Shown piece after piece: positions 32,857 to 42,735 of a stretch of 64,000 nt of DNA. How positions within the stretch are numbered: position 1 is the stretch's first letter; each line of letters begins with the position of its first letter. The DNA is from Neptunicoccus cionae (GTDB lineage Bacteria; Pseudomonadota; Alphaproteobacteria; Rhodobacterales; Rhodobacteraceae). The notes beneath the pieces were generated by a model. The model did not search any database, was not told where the DNA came from, and saw nothing but the letters and a program-made list of their open reading frames with translations. Location: positions 930,001 to 994,000 of the forward strand of contig NZ_BMKA01000001.1 in the NCBI RefSeq assembly GCF_014643735.1, given 5' to 3'. The position numbers were made by a program, and so were the translations under genes.

Positions 32857-34467
32857 ATGACTCTCACACTGCAAATCCTGTCCAGTGGCGCCCAACCGGG
32901 CCGCGAGACTGTCTTTCCGTTGATCGGCGGCGCACTGACGATCGGGCGGTCTGATACCAATAATGTCGTCCTGCCTGATCCCAACCGCGAGATTTCCTCC
33001 TCCCACGCTGTGGTGCAAGAGCGGGCAGGGGATTACGTGATTGTGGACACCTCTACCAACGGCACCTTCTTGAACGGAGAGTCCGAGGCGCTCGGGGATT
33101 TTCCAACCCCTTTGAATGATGGCGACGTCCTGCGGATCGGTCCTTATGAAATGCAGGTGGTGATTGCTAAGGCCAGCCAGGCTGCCAATCCCTTCGATGA
33201 CTTGCCGCCACCGCTCGGGGAGGAGCCGATTGTAGAGGACACCGCCCCCACGCTCGACACGTTGGCAGAGGTTGGCAGTCTGTACAACGATGGCGGCGAT
33301 TTCCTTGACGATCTTTTGGGGGATGCCCCCCCCAATGCGATGAATATGAAAACGCCGGAACTGTCGGATGATGCCGACAACACCATTGACGATTTTCTTG
33401 ACGTGGCCCCCAATCCCGACCGCGAAGGCGGGGCCAGCATGCCGGATCATTCCGGACCGGGGCAGGATTTCTTCCAGTCCAACAGCACCGCGCCGTCTAT
33501 TCCAGACAGTTGGGAAGATGACCTCCTTGGCGCGAAACCCGAACCGATGGGTGGCCCGCCCAATGCCAGCGCCCCGTCAGATTCTGCACCGGCAGGAGGC
33601 GGCTTGATACCGGAAACCACGTTTTCGTCGGAACCGTTCTCTATCCCGGAACCGCAGACGCGCCAGACGGAACCAAAGCAGAAGGACACAGATGTCGGGT
33701 CCGATCCGATAGACGATCTTCTGGGCACACCGCCCGCGCCCGCGCCAGAGCCACAAGTTGCACACCCTCAACCCGCAGCCGAGCCAGCGCCAAAACCGGA
33801 ACCAAACCCGGAACCTGCGCGCTCCGAACCGGCTTCAGGGATTGCCCCGCCATCCTCTGGCCCGCAACCATCAGCCGGTGACGCTACACTGGCGCGACAG
33901 TTCCTAAGCGCTGCCGGTGTGGATCACAGCCGGATCGATGACGATGAACTCGGCCCGATTATGGAACGTACCGGCGTTGCCTTTCGCACCCTAGTCGAAG
34001 GGGCGCGGGAAGTTTTGATGGCGCGGGCCTCTATCAAGGACGAACTACGACTTGGCCAGACCACGATTTCGCCCGATGGCAATAACCCGATCAAGTTCTC
34101 CATTTCCGGCCAGCAGGCTGTTGAAGCGATGGTTAAGCCGACCGTGGCAGGGTACCAGACCGCTGATAAAGCCGCCGCAGAAGCGATGATGGACATCAAA
34201 GCCCATGAGGTGGCGATGATGTCAGGAATGGAAACAGCCATCAAAACCCTGCTCTCTAGGTTCGATCCGGCCGAACTTGCCACACGAATAGAGGACAGCG
34301 GCCGATTGGGAGGCTTGCTCAAAGGCAAAAAAGCGCAATACTGGGATGTATTTGAAAAACTCTACAAACAACTGTCCGAAGACGCAGAAGAAGACTTTAA
34401 TACTTTGTTTGGCAAGGAATTTGCCAAAGCCTACAAGGACCAATTGCAAAAACTTAAATCGAATTAG
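32857..34467 (+). CDS. tagH: T6SS FHA-domain scaffold protein TagH
   Basis: 536 residues. N-terminal FHA domain (about 10-105) with phosphothreonine-binding residues in TIGRSDTNNVVLPD, SSSHAVV and STNGTFLNG. A long Pro/Asp-rich disordered middle (about 110-340) contains four acidic FLDDLLG/EDDLLG/IDDLLG/IDDFL motifs. The C-terminal domain (about 345-536, LARQFLSAAGV ... KAYKDQLQKLKS) is that of T6SS FHA proteins. It is the expected substrate and reader of PpkA phosphorylation, recruiting the secretion machine when phosphorylated, as for Fha1. Confidence 0.95.
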   Translation: MTLTLQILSSGAQPGRETVFPLIGGALTIGRSDTNNVVLPDPNREISSSHAVVQERAGDYVIVDTSTNGTFLNGESEALGDFPTPLNDGDVLRIGPYEMQVVIAKASQAANPFDDLPPPLGEEPIVEDTAPTLDTLAEVGSLYNDGGDFLDDLLGDAPPNAMNMKTPELSDDADNTIDDFLDVAPNPDREGGASMPDHSGPGQDFFQSNSTAPSIPDSWEDDLLGAKPEPMGGPPNASAPSDSAPAGGGLIPETTFSSEPFSIPEPQTRQTEPKQKDTDVGSDPIDDLLGTPPAPAPEPQVAHPQPAAEPAPKPEPNPEPARSEPASGIAPPSSGPQPSAGDATLARQFLSAAGVDHSRIDDDELGPIMERTGVAFRTLVEGAREVLMARASIKDELRLGQTTISPDGNNPIKFSISGQQAVEAMVKPTVAGYQTADKAAAEAMMDIKAHEVAMMSGMETAIKTLLSRFDPAELATRIEDSGRLGGLLKGKKAQYWDVFEKLYKQLSEDAEEDFNTLFGKEFAKAYKDQLQKLKSN

Positions 34468-34482
34468 GAAAGGACTGGAATT

Positions 34483-34923
34483 ATGCTAGCGAAACTGAAG
34501 CTTACGGGCCTGTCTGTAATTGTGGCAGGTGTGATGGCCGCCTGTACCCCTTCACCCACCGAAGTTGCCATGAATGTCACTGCAAGCGCGGGGGTGAACG
34601 GTGGTTTGCCTGTTAAGGCGACGATTTATTACCTGAACTCTACCGCTAAATTCAACGGCGCGGATTACGCTTCTCTGACGGCCAGTCCTTCGGCGGTTTT
34701 AGGGGCTGATTTGGTGCGCAAGGAATCGGTATTGCTGTCGCCGGGGCAAACCAAAAACGTCTCGGCTGCGTTTGAAGGCGAAGGCCCTGCAGCGATTGGC
34801 GTTGCGGTAGGGTTCAAGGCGATTTCAACCGCAAAATGGCGCACAACGACCTCTTTGGTTGGTGGGAAAGTCAACACGCTGACCATCTCGCTTGGGGCGA
34901 ACAGCGTGAATATCTCTAAATAG
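34483..34923 (+). CDS. tssJ: T6SS outer-membrane lipoprotein TssJ
   Basis: 146 residues. A lipoprotein signal with lipobox VMAAC at about residue 21, followed by a transthyretin-like beta-sandwich with the family phrases VNGGLPVKATIYYLNSTAKF and LLSPGQTKNV. TssJ anchors the TssLM complex to the outer membrane by binding periplasmic TssM. It lies 15 bases after tagH and 14 before tssK. Confidence 0.93.
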   Translation: MLAKLKLTGLSVIVAGVMAACTPSPTEVAMNVTASAGVNGGLPVKATIYYLNSTAKFNGADYASLTASPSAVLGADLVRKESVLLSPGQTKNVSAAFEGEGPAAIGVAVGFKAISTAKWRTTTSLVGGKVNTLTISLGANSVNISK

Positions 34924-34937
34924 GAAGGACGCGCTAC

Positions 34938-36278
34938 GTGTCTTGGGAAAGTAAAGTCATCTGGTCCGAAGGGTTGTTTTTGCAGCCCCATCATTTCCAG
35001 CAGAATGACCGCTATCTGGAAAGCCAGATTGCGGGTGTGTCGCGGGGAGCTGCGCCCTATGTGTGGGGGCTGCGCGAGCTGACCATAGATGACGAATTGC
35101 TAAGACTTGGTAAATTCGCCATCAAATCCTGCGACGGGATCACGCCGGACGGCACCAGTTTTCGCATTCCGGCGGTGGATGATCTGCCACCGGCGATGGA
35201 AATTCCTGACACTGTCAAAGACTCGGTGGTGTTTCTGGCGATCCCGACACGGCGGCATGGAGCGGTGGAGGTCGAACTCGAATTCCACGAAAACTCTGCC
35301 TCGCGCTATCAACCCGCAGAGGTGGATGTGACCAACGCAGTTGGGCGGGACCGCAAGGCAACCACTATAGGTGTGGGTAAGCTGCGGTTGCAATTTGCGC
35401 TGGATTTGGACGATCTGGAGGACCAGCTTGTGATCCCGATTGCCAAGGTGATCGAGGTGCGCTCTGACGGTGAAATTCTGCTGGACCGCTCATTTATCCC
35501 GACAGTTCTGGACCAGCGGGCGGCGGCCCCGCTGACAGAGTTTCTGCGGGAGATCGAAGGCTTGCTCGGCCACCGCTGCGAGGCCCTTTCGGGGCGGTTG
35601 GCGGACAATGGTCCGGCCAAAGGGGTGGCAGAACTGTCGGATTATCTGCTGTTGATTACAGTGAACCGCTATCTGCCGCAAATCCGTCACTTGGGGTTGA
35701 TCGAGAACACACATCCCTGCGGGCTTTACATGATGCTGCTGGGGTTGGCAGGGGAACTAGCGACCTTTATGGCGCCTGAAAAACGCCCGCCGGAGTTCCC
35801 GCCGTATCAGCACGACAACCTGACCGTTACTTTCCAGCCCCTGATCCGCACATTGCGGCAGTATCTGTCGGCGGTGCTGGAACAAACTGCGGTGTCCATC
35901 ACGTTGCAACCGCGCAAATACGGCGTTTCGGTGGGCGTGATCGCGGACAAGCGGTTGCTTAGTGACACGCAGATGGTGCTGGCGTGCAAGGCCGATACCG
36001 CCGCCGAGAACATCCGTCGCCACATGCCAACGCAAGCCAAACTCGGTCCGGTAGAGGACATTCGCCAACTGGTAAATTCAGCCCTTCCGGGCATCGGCCT
36101 GCGCCCCTTACCAGTGGCCCCGCGCCAGATCCCCTATCATGCAGGGGTGGTGTATTTCGAGCTCGATCCGGACAGCGAGTATTGGAAAAAAATGCGCACT
36201 TCCGGTGGGTTGGCAGTGCATGTGGCCGGAGAGTTTCCCGGACTTGAGATGGAATTATGGGCGATCCGCAACGGATGA
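34938..36278 (+). CDS. tssK: T6SS baseplate-membrane connector TssK
   Basis: 446 residues, normal length. N-terminal signature VIWSEGLFLQPHHFQQNDRYLE is near invariant in TssK. Further on are HLGLIENTHPCGLYMMLLGLAGELATF and FPPYQHDNL, and the C-terminal membrane-binding domain ends GVVYFELDPDSEYWKKM. TssK trimers join baseplate wedges to TssL and TssM. GTG start after GGAAGGA. Confidence 0.96.
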   Translation: MSWESKVIWSEGLFLQPHHFQQNDRYLESQIAGVSRGAAPYVWGLRELTIDDELLRLGKFAIKSCDGITPDGTSFRIPAVDDLPPAMEIPDTVKDSVVFLAIPTRRHGAVEVELEFHENSASRYQPAEVDVTNAVGRDRKATTIGVGKLRLQFALDLDDLEDQLVIPIAKVIEVRSDGEILLDRSFIPTVLDQRAAAPLTEFLREIEGLLGHRCEALSGRLADNGPAKGVAELSDYLLLITVNRYLPQIRHLGLIENTHPCGLYMMLLGLAGELATFMAPEKRPPEFPPYQHDNLTVTFQPLIRTLRQYLSAVLEQTAVSITLQPRKYGVSVGVIADKRLLSDTQMVLACKADTAAENIRRHMPTQAKLGPVEDIRQLVNSALPGIGLRPLPVAPRQIPYHAGVVYFELDPDSEYWKKMRTSGGLAVHVAGEFPGLEMELWAIRNG

Positions 36279-36302
36279 GCCGCTTGACAACGAGGTGCTA
36301 GG

Positions 36303-37679
36303 GTGAACAAAGACGATCCTTTTGCGGAACCGGGGGACACCGAAAAAACGGTTGTGAACCTCAATCCGGGCGGTCGCTCCCCCGCTGCGCCATCTGCGCC
36401 TGCACCAGAAGCAAATGCGCCGCCCGTGGCCCAAACACCGCCCTCACAAGTGAGCCCGCCACAGCAGGCGGCGGCTCCGGTTGACATAAATGCGGCACGC
36501 TCCGGTCTGAACCCGCTAAATGCCGCCGCTGCGCCGTTGTTTTCACTGGTGGGGCGCATCCGCAATCGGGCGCAACACAATGACCCAACGGCCTTGCGCA
36601 ACGCTGTCGTGCAACAAATCCAGACCTTTGAAACCACAGCTTTGCAAGCGCAAGTTCCTGCACAGCAAGTGAAAATCGCCCGCTACGCAATTTGTGCGAC
36701 GATTGACGATGTGGTCTTGAACACCCCGTGGGGCGGGCGTTCGATCTGGGCGCAGCAATCCATGGTCGGCACGTTTCATAAGGAAACCCACGGCGGGGAC
36801 CGTTTTTATGAATTGCTGGCGCGGCTGGAAAAGGAACCGACCGTTAACCTTCTTCTTCTAGAGTTCATTTTCATGTGCCTTTCGCTCGGCTTTGAGGGGC
36901 GCTTGCGTGTCGAGGATCGGGGCGCAGAGAAACATGCAACTATTCGCGCAGGACTCGCCAGCCTGATCCGCGCCCAGCGTGGCCCGCTGGAACCGGAGGT
37001 CGCGCCGGTGTGGAAGGGATTGAAATTGCCCCATAAACCGCTCAGTGCGTGGATGCCAGCATGGCTGATTTTCGGGTTGATGACCGTTATCATGGGGCTG
37101 TCCTATGTGGGGCTCGCTTGGGCGCTGTCCGGGGATACCGAACGCCTGCAAGGACAACTTGCAGCGCTTGGGGCACGGGAACAGGTGGAACTGAAACGGC
37201 AGGCACCACCCCCACCAGCGCCCCCACCTGTAGAAAGCGGCCAGAAAGAGCGTGTCGCCAAATTCCTTGAAAAAGAGATTGAAGAACAACTTGTTAGCGT
37301 GTTCGATGATGCCAATACAGTGACGGTGCGGATCAAGGGATCGGGAATGTTTCAACCTGCCTCTGACACGTTGGTGGATCGTTTTAAACCGATCATGAAC
37401 AGGATCGCGCAAGCGTTAAACGAGGAACCGGGCCGCGTCATTATCGCGGGTCATTCCGACAATATCCCAATCAAAACCGCGCGGTTTCCTTCAAATTTGC
37501 ATCTGTCCCTGAAGCGGGCCGAGAAGGTGATGGAATCCATCGCTGGCACACTGAACGATCCGGCGCGCATGTCAGCGGAGGGGCGGTCTGACAAGGAACC
37601 GATTGCGGACAATGGCACGCGCGAGGGGCGCGCGGAAAACCGGCGGATCGAAGTGATTTTGATGAGAGAGAACAACTAG
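36303..37679 (+). CDS. tssL: T6SS membrane complex protein TssL with C-terminal OmpA domain
   Basis: 458 residues. A Pro/Ala-rich N-terminal tail (about 1-60); the cytoplasmic DotU/IcmH domain (about 65-225, with VQQIQTFETTALQAQVP, IARYAICATIDDVVLNTPWG, WAQQSMVGTFHKETHGG); one membrane helix (about 250-275); then a periplasmic OmpA-like domain (about 330-458, VIIAGHSDNIPI, SLKRAEKVMESIAG, ENRRIEVIL) for peptidoglycan binding. This 'evolved' form anchors the complex in the wall by itself. GTG start preceded by GAGG. Its stop is directly followed by the tssM ATG. Confidence 0.95.
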   Translation: MNKDDPFAEPGDTEKTVVNLNPGGRSPAAPSAPAPEANAPPVAQTPPSQVSPPQQAAAPVDINAARSGLNPLNAAAAPLFSLVGRIRNRAQHNDPTALRNAVVQQIQTFETTALQAQVPAQQVKIARYAICATIDDVVLNTPWGGRSIWAQQSMVGTFHKETHGGDRFYELLARLEKEPTVNLLLLEFIFMCLSLGFEGRLRVEDRGAEKHATIRAGLASLIRAQRGPLEPEVAPVWKGLKLPHKPLSAWMPAWLIFGLMTVIMGLSYVGLAWALSGDTERLQGQLAALGAREQVELKRQAPPPPAPPPVESGQKERVAKFLEKEIEEQLVSVFDDANTVTVRIKGSGMFQPASDTLVDRFKPIMNRIAQALNEEPGRVIIAGHSDNIPIKTARFPSNLHLSLKRAEKVMESIAGTLNDPARMSAEGRSDKEPIADNGTREGRAENRRIEVILMRENN

Positions 37680-40600
37680 ATGGCGATCTTCCGGCGCATA
37701 TTCCAGTGGATTTTCCACACCAACGGCATTCTTGCGATTGTTGCCGGACTGCTGATGGCCTTTGTCTGGTTTATCGGACCAATCATTGGTCTTGGGGGGA
37801 GCTTTCCTCTGGAAACGGTGACTGCGCGGCTGGTCACCATTGGTGTCATCTTCGTTTTCACCTTGTTCCTGATGCTTTTACTGGCGCTGTTGCGGTCGCG
37901 CCGTGAAGGGAAGATGGCCGATGAAATCGTCGAGGTGGAAGACGATCCTGCGGATGAACAGGATGAAACCGTCAAGGCAGAGATGGCCGAGATGCGCAAC
38001 AGAATGCGCGATGCGCTGAAAACTTTGCGTAAATCGAAACTTGGCGGGCGGGGGCGCAGCCAGAAGCTTTATCAACTGCCGTGGTATCTGATGATCGGCC
38101 CTCCGGGGGCTGGTAAGACGACGGCGATTGTGAACTCGGGGCTGAAATTTCCGTTGGCGGAAAAAATGGGGATGCAGGCGATCGGCGGCATCGGCGGCAC
38201 GCGCAATTGTGACTGGTGGTTCACGGATGAAGCGGTTCTGATCGACACGGCTGGGCGCTATACCACGCAGGACAGCGATGCAGAGGCGGACAGCCGTGCG
38301 TGGAACGGCTTTTTGAACATGTTAAAGAAGTTCCGCAAACGCCAACCGATCAACGGTGCGATTGTAGCAATTTCCCTGTCTGATATCGCTGTGCAGAATG
38401 AAGCCCAGCGCAAGGAATACGCCACCGCGATCCGCCTGCGCCTGACCGAACTGCGAGAGAAACTCGGCGTGCGGTTTCCGGTCTATATCCTGCTGACCAA
38501 AGCGGATCTATTAGTTGGTTTCACAGAGTTTTTTGAACATCTGGGCCGCGAAGCGCGCGAACAGGTCTGGGGGTTCACCTACCCGATGGAAGGCCCCAAG
38601 GACAAACGCAAGCCGCTTGATGGGTTTGAGGCTCAGTTTGAAACCATGTTGGCCCATCTGAACGACCTGTCGCTGGACCGATTGGGCCAAGTCACTGATC
38701 CGCAACGCCGCTCTATGATCGCGGGTTTCCCCCAGCAAGTCGCCAGTTTGCGTCCTGTGGTTAAAGATTTCCTGTCTGAAATCTTCCTCGACAGCAAGTT
38801 TTCCCAGACCCAACTGGTGCGGGGGGTCTATTTCTCGTCCGGCACGCAGGAAGGCACACCGATTGACCGGCTGATGGGCGGTATGGCGCGGACCTTTGGA
38901 TTGGGGCGTCAGGCGCTTGGTGCGGGGCAGGGCGCAGGGCGCAGCTATTTCCTGCGCAACCTTCTGGATAAGGTGATCTTCCCTGAGGCAGGGCTTGTTT
39001 CTGCTGATGACAAGGTGGAACGGCGCTACCGCTGGATTGTGCGGGGCACTGTGGCGGCGGCGGTTTTGCTGACGCTTGGGGTGGTGGGTCTCTGGTCCAA
39101 CAGCTTTCTGGGGAACCGGCAGTTGGTGGCAGACGCCAAGACGCAGATTGAACTTTATTCTGCCAAAGTGGCCGATGTGCCGGGCAATCCGATTGCCGAC
39201 ACAGACGTGCGCCAACTGGTTGAACCGCTTGATATTTTGTTGGCTATGCCTGGCAACCCGTCCCAAACCGATCCGCTGCCCCCGCGCAGTCTGACCTATG
39301 GTCTCTATCAGGGCGATGCGGTTGGGACCGAGGCAGCGCAGACCTATCGCGCCGCGCTGAATCAGAAACTTCTGCCCCGTCTGCTGTTGCGGATGGAGGA
39401 ACTGATCCAGTCCAATCTGAACAACGAAACGCTGCTGTTTGAAGCGCTCAAGGTCTATATGATGTTGGGCCAACAGGGGCCGATGGACCGCGATCTTGTG
39501 TTGCAATGGTTCACGCTGGAATGGGCCAATGAATTCGCAGGGGAACCTGACGCCGCCTCGCAACAGGCGCTTGTTACCCATTTAACCAATATGATTAACC
39601 AACCGATGATCTCTATCCCGCTGGATGGTCCCTTGGTGGAACAAGTACAGAGCATCCTTTCTGAAACCCCCGTCGCCGCACGGGCCTACCGCACCATTGT
39701 CGAAGGACCGGAGGCCAAAGCACTTCCGGACTGGACCCTGCTGGTGGCTGGCGGGGCTGCGACAAATCAGGTCATGGTCCGCCCGAGCGGTCTGCCCCTG
39801 TCCAGCGGCGTAGAGGGGATTTACACCTATGACGGGTTTTATAACGTCTTCCTACCCGCTGCCTTGGATGTGGCGGAGCAAATCAAGAAGGACAATTGGG
39901 TGCTTGGCCCGCGCGCGGAAGATCTCAGCGATACAAATGCGCTGGCGCTGATCGCCAAGGACGTGCTCGATCTGTATTACGCCGATTATATCATCGCTTG
40001 GGAAACGATTTTGGGCGATGTGGATATCGTGCCGATGTCCTCTATGTCACAAACGGTCAAAACGCTGAACCTGCTGTCCGGCCCGTCCTCACCGGTGTTC
40101 AAAATCATGAATCAGGTCGCTGAACAGACGCGGTTGGCCGAACGACGTGCCAACGAGGTTGTGGAGGGGGTCGCCAGCGGCTTTGGCGAGGAAGGCGGCG
40201 CCCTTGCGCTCGAAGGGCTTGGCGTGCGCACACAGCGGCTGCTCGCCGTGCTCCAGTCCGCTGCGACCGTCGATGGCGCCGCCCCGCCCAAACCCGGCCA
40301 GCAGGTGCAGGATCGGTTCAACAGCCTGCACACCTTCGTCAAAGGGCTGGACGAGAACACGCCCGGCGATATCAACCGTATCATGGAATTATACGTCGCG
40401 GTTTATCAGGAACTGAACCGCCTGTCGGTCAGCGGCACGGTCACAGGGCAGGGCGAGGCCGTCCAACGCCTGCAGGAAACCATCGTTCCGATGGACGGTC
40501 CGATCAAGCGCTGGTCCACCCAGATCATCGAAGCCGCCTCCGGCGCAGCGGCGGGGGGGCAGCGGTCCAAACTAAACAACCAATGGCAAGCGCAAGTGCT

Positions 40601-41258
40601 GCCGTTTTGCAAACAGGCCCTAGACAACCGCTATCCGTTTAACCGGAAATCCCGCGCAGAAGTGGGGATACAGGATTTCGCTCGCCTGTTTGCCCCTCAA
40701 GGGTTAATCGACACATTCTTCACAGCCAATCTTGCAGAACATGTGGATGTCTCCTCGCGTCCATGGAAGTTCCGAAGGACCACTGGCAAAGATCTGGGTA
40801 TTTCCGATAGCGTCCTGCAACAATTTGAACTGGCCGCTGAAATCCGCGATGCGTATTTCCTCGCCCCCGGTTTACCATCCATTACGTTTGATCTGAAACC
40901 CATCGCGCTGGACCCGAACGCGCAGGAGGTGACGTTGCTGATTGATGGCCAGCCTTTGAATTACGCCCACGGACCCCAACAAACGACTTCGCTTAAGTGG
41001 CCACAAGGGGGCAGCACATCCGTCACCTTCAGCCCCTCGATTGAGGGACGCCGCAACCAGCGCCAGATGGACGGCCCGTGGAGCTGGTTCCGTTTGCTTG
41101 ACAGTTCGGAAATCCGCCGCACCAACGTGGCCGATCAAACCCGCATCGTATTTAACGTGGGCGGGCGCATTGCCGTCTTCCAGATGCGGGCCGGTTCCGC
41201 GATCAATCCATTTTCGTCCAAGGCGGTGCGGCTGTTTCGCTGCCCCAATTCGCTCTGA
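37680..41258 (+). CDS. tssM: T6SS membrane complex ATPase-like protein TssM (IcmF/VasK)
   Basis: 1192 residues, typical. Two N-terminal membrane helices (about 15-36 and 48-72), a cytoplasmic NTPase domain with Walker A GPPGAGKT (140-147) and the IcmF phrase GGTRNCDWWFTDEAVLIDTAGRY (in part), a third helix (about 450-470, VAAAVLLTLGVVGLWSN), and a long periplasmic region ending in a beta domain that binds TssJ. The intact Walker A motif separates it from TssM forms that have lost it. Confidence 0.96.
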   Translation: MAIFRRIFQWIFHTNGILAIVAGLLMAFVWFIGPIIGLGGSFPLETVTARLVTIGVIFVFTLFLMLLLALLRSRREGKMADEIVEVEDDPADEQDETVKAEMAEMRNRMRDALKTLRKSKLGGRGRSQKLYQLPWYLMIGPPGAGKTTAIVNSGLKFPLAEKMGMQAIGGIGGTRNCDWWFTDEAVLIDTAGRYTTQDSDAEADSRAWNGFLNMLKKFRKRQPINGAIVAISLSDIAVQNEAQRKEYATAIRLRLTELREKLGVRFPVYILLTKADLLVGFTEFFEHLGREAREQVWGFTYPMEGPKDKRKPLDGFEAQFETMLAHLNDLSLDRLGQVTDPQRRSMIAGFPQQVASLRPVVKDFLSEIFLDSKFSQTQLVRGVYFSSGTQEGTPIDRLMGGMARTFGLGRQALGAGQGAGRSYFLRNLLDKVIFPEAGLVSADDKVERRYRWIVRGTVAAAVLLTLGVVGLWSNSFLGNRQLVADAKTQIELYSAKVADVPGNPIADTDVRQLVEPLDILLAMPGNPSQTDPLPPRSLTYGLYQGDAVGTEAAQTYRAALNQKLLPRLLLRMEELIQSNLNNETLLFEALKVYMMLGQQGPMDRDLVLQWFTLEWANEFAGEPDAASQQALVTHLTNMINQPMISIPLDGPLVEQVQSILSETPVAARAYRTIVEGPEAKALPDWTLLVAGGAATNQVMVRPSGLPLSSGVEGIYTYDGFYNVFLPAALDVAEQIKKDNWVLGPRAEDLSDTNALALIAKDVLDLYYADYIIAWETILGDVDIVPMSSMSQTVKTLNLLSGPSSPVFKIMNQVAEQTRLAERRANEVVEGVASGFGEEGGALALEGLGVRTQRLLAVLQSAATVDGAAPPKPGQQVQDRFNSLHTFVKGLDENTPGDINRIMELYVAVYQELNRLSVSGTVTGQGEAVQRLQETIVPMDGPIKRWSTQIIEAASGAAAGGQRSKLNNQWQAQVLPFCKQALDNRYPFNRKSRAEVGIQDFARLFAPQGLIDTFFTANLAEHVDVSSRPWKFRRTTGKDLGISDSVLQQFELAAEIRDAYFLAPGLPSITFDLKPIALDPNAQEVTLLIDGQPLNYAHGPQQTTSLKWPQGGSTSVTFSPSIEGRRNQRQMDGPWSWFRLLDSSEIRRTNVADQTRIVFNVGGRIAVFQMRAGSAINPFSSKAVRLFRCPNSL

Positions 41259-41259
41259 C

Positions 41260-41823
41260 GTGTTTGGCTTTTATGGAAAAATCCCCGCCCACGGCGATTT
41301 CATCCGCTTCCGCGCAGATGTGTCATTCGTCGCTAAATGGGACCAGTTTTTGCAAGAGGGACTGGGAGAAAGCCGTGAGGCGCTTAATTCGAAATGGGGC
41401 GCGGCCTACCAGAATGCACCGATCTGGCGGTTTGTGCTGGATCCGGATGTATGTGGCAAGCGGGCCATGACAGGGATTTTGATGCCAAGTCAGGACCGCG
41501 TTGGCCGCCGCTTTCCACTGACCATTTTTCACTCTTTGCCCCAGGCGACTTCACCTTCATTGCTGGACGATGAACCGTTGATGACGGAACTGGAAAACAC
41601 TGCGCTTGCTTGTCTGGATGCCCAAATCGACAAGGACGAACTGGCAAGACGGCTCGACGCTGTGCCATTTATGCAGGCTGCGGATACCGGTGATGCGAAC
41701 GGACACTCCTACTGGCTCTCTACATTTTACGCAGGCACTGCAAGGCGGGATACCCGTCGATTTGACGGAATGCCTAAACCGGCACAGTTTGTAGAGCTTC
41801 TTACACCGGATCGGGGGCGATAG
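41260..41823 (+). CDS. tagF: T6SS post-translational regulator TagF (ImpM/SciT family)
   Basis: 187 residues. N-terminal family signature FGFYGKIPAHGDFIRFR, then DQFLQEGL, WRFVLDPDVCGKRAMTGILMPSQDRVGRRFPLT. In Pseudomonas, TagF holds T6SS off independently of phosphorylation by sequestering Fha1. The GTG at 41260 is used because it gives the conserved N-terminus and follows the tssM stop by one base; the frame upstream lies inside tssM. Confidence 0.92.
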   Translation: MFGFYGKIPAHGDFIRFRADVSFVAKWDQFLQEGLGESREALNSKWGAAYQNAPIWRFVLDPDVCGKRAMTGILMPSQDRVGRRFPLTIFHSLPQATSPSLLDDEPLMTELENTALACLDAQIDKDELARRLDAVPFMQAADTGDANGHSYWLSTFYAGTARRDTRRFDGMPKPAQFVELLTPDRGR

Positions 41824-41824
41824 C

Positions 41825-42553
41825 ATGTTTGAACAGGGACCAGTCTTCAGGATCGATGCGGCCAGTCATGTAGGCCTTGTGCGGGATCTAAACGAAGACA
41901 GTATGATCAGCCGAGATTCGCTGGGGCTCTGGACCGTGGCTGACGGAATGGGCGGTCACGCTGGCGGCGATTTTGCCAGCCAGACGATCGTTGCGGCAAT
42001 CAAGGCTATTCCGGATGATCTGCAGGGCGCCGCTTTGATGCAGGCCGTGCGCGATGCGTTCCATTCCGCCCACCATTCGATCCAACAGGAAGCGGAGGCG
42101 CGCGATGGCGGCACTATGGGCTCCACCGCGCTCTCGCTGATCTTGCGGCAGGACCATTTCGTCTGCCTCTGGGTCGGGGATAGCCGCCTGTATCACTGCC
42201 GTGATGGCGCTGTGCGTCAATTGTCCTCGGACCATTCACTGGTGAATGAGTGGGTGGAAGAAGGAAAACTGACCCGCGAGGAAGCCGAACGCCACCCTCA
42301 CGGCAACGTCATCACCCGCGCCATTGGCGTGGGGGAGGTGCCCGAAGTCGCCAAGATACGCGGTCAATACGAACCGGGGGACAGGTTTCTGTTATGCTCC
42401 GACGGGCTGAGCGGGTACATGGACGAGGCTGATATTTTTGACGTGCTTGCCAATCAACCGATGGAAGGTATCGCAGAGCGTCTCGTAAAGGGGGCTCTGG
42501 ACGGCGGGGGGCGGGACAATGTCACCGTGATCGTGGTTGAGGTTCCGTGGTAA
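41825..42553 (+). CDS. pppA: T6SS PP2C-type Ser/Thr phosphatase PppA
   Basis: 242 residues. All PP2C metal-binding motifs are present: VRDLNEDSM, TVADGMGGHAGGD, GSTALSLIL, VGDSRLYHCRDG, SDGLSGYMDE and GGGRDNVTVIVVEV. It reverses PpkA phosphorylation of the FHA protein and resets the system. Last gene of the plus-strand T6SS arm, one base after tagF. Confidence 0.95.
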   Translation: MFEQGPVFRIDAASHVGLVRDLNEDSMISRDSLGLWTVADGMGGHAGGDFASQTIVAAIKAIPDDLQGAALMQAVRDAFHSAHHSIQQEAEARDGGTMGSTALSLILRQDHFVCLWVGDSRLYHCRDGAVRQLSSDHSLVNEWVEEGKLTREEAERHPHGNVITRAIGVGEVPEVAKIRGQYEPGDRFLLCSDGLSGYMDEADIFDVLANQPMEGIAERLVKGALDGGGRDNVTVIVVEVPW

Positions 42554-42693
42554 ATTCCATTTTCGACAAATATCCCCGCGCGGAGCGCTAAAATTTCGCC
42601 TTCGGCGAGGATATTTTAAGAAAATGGTAAGACACGCACAGCTATAGGTATTCTACGGTACAGGCGGGGACGCCGATGACCGTGAAAATGGAG

Positions 42694-42726
42694 ACGCTCT
42701 GCGGCAGAGTGGCCGCAGGGCGTTTT
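42694..42726. terminator. Bidirectional terminator between the T6SS operon and tdh
   Basis: ACGCTCTGCGGC / GCCGCAGGGCGT form a 12-bp stem with one G-T pair and a six-base loop, followed by a short T-run on the plus strand. It lies between convergent pppA and tdh. A smaller stem-loop, TCGCC/GGCGA with T-rich flank, sits at 42596-42608. Confidence 0.65.
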
Positions 42727-42735
42727 AAAGGACCA

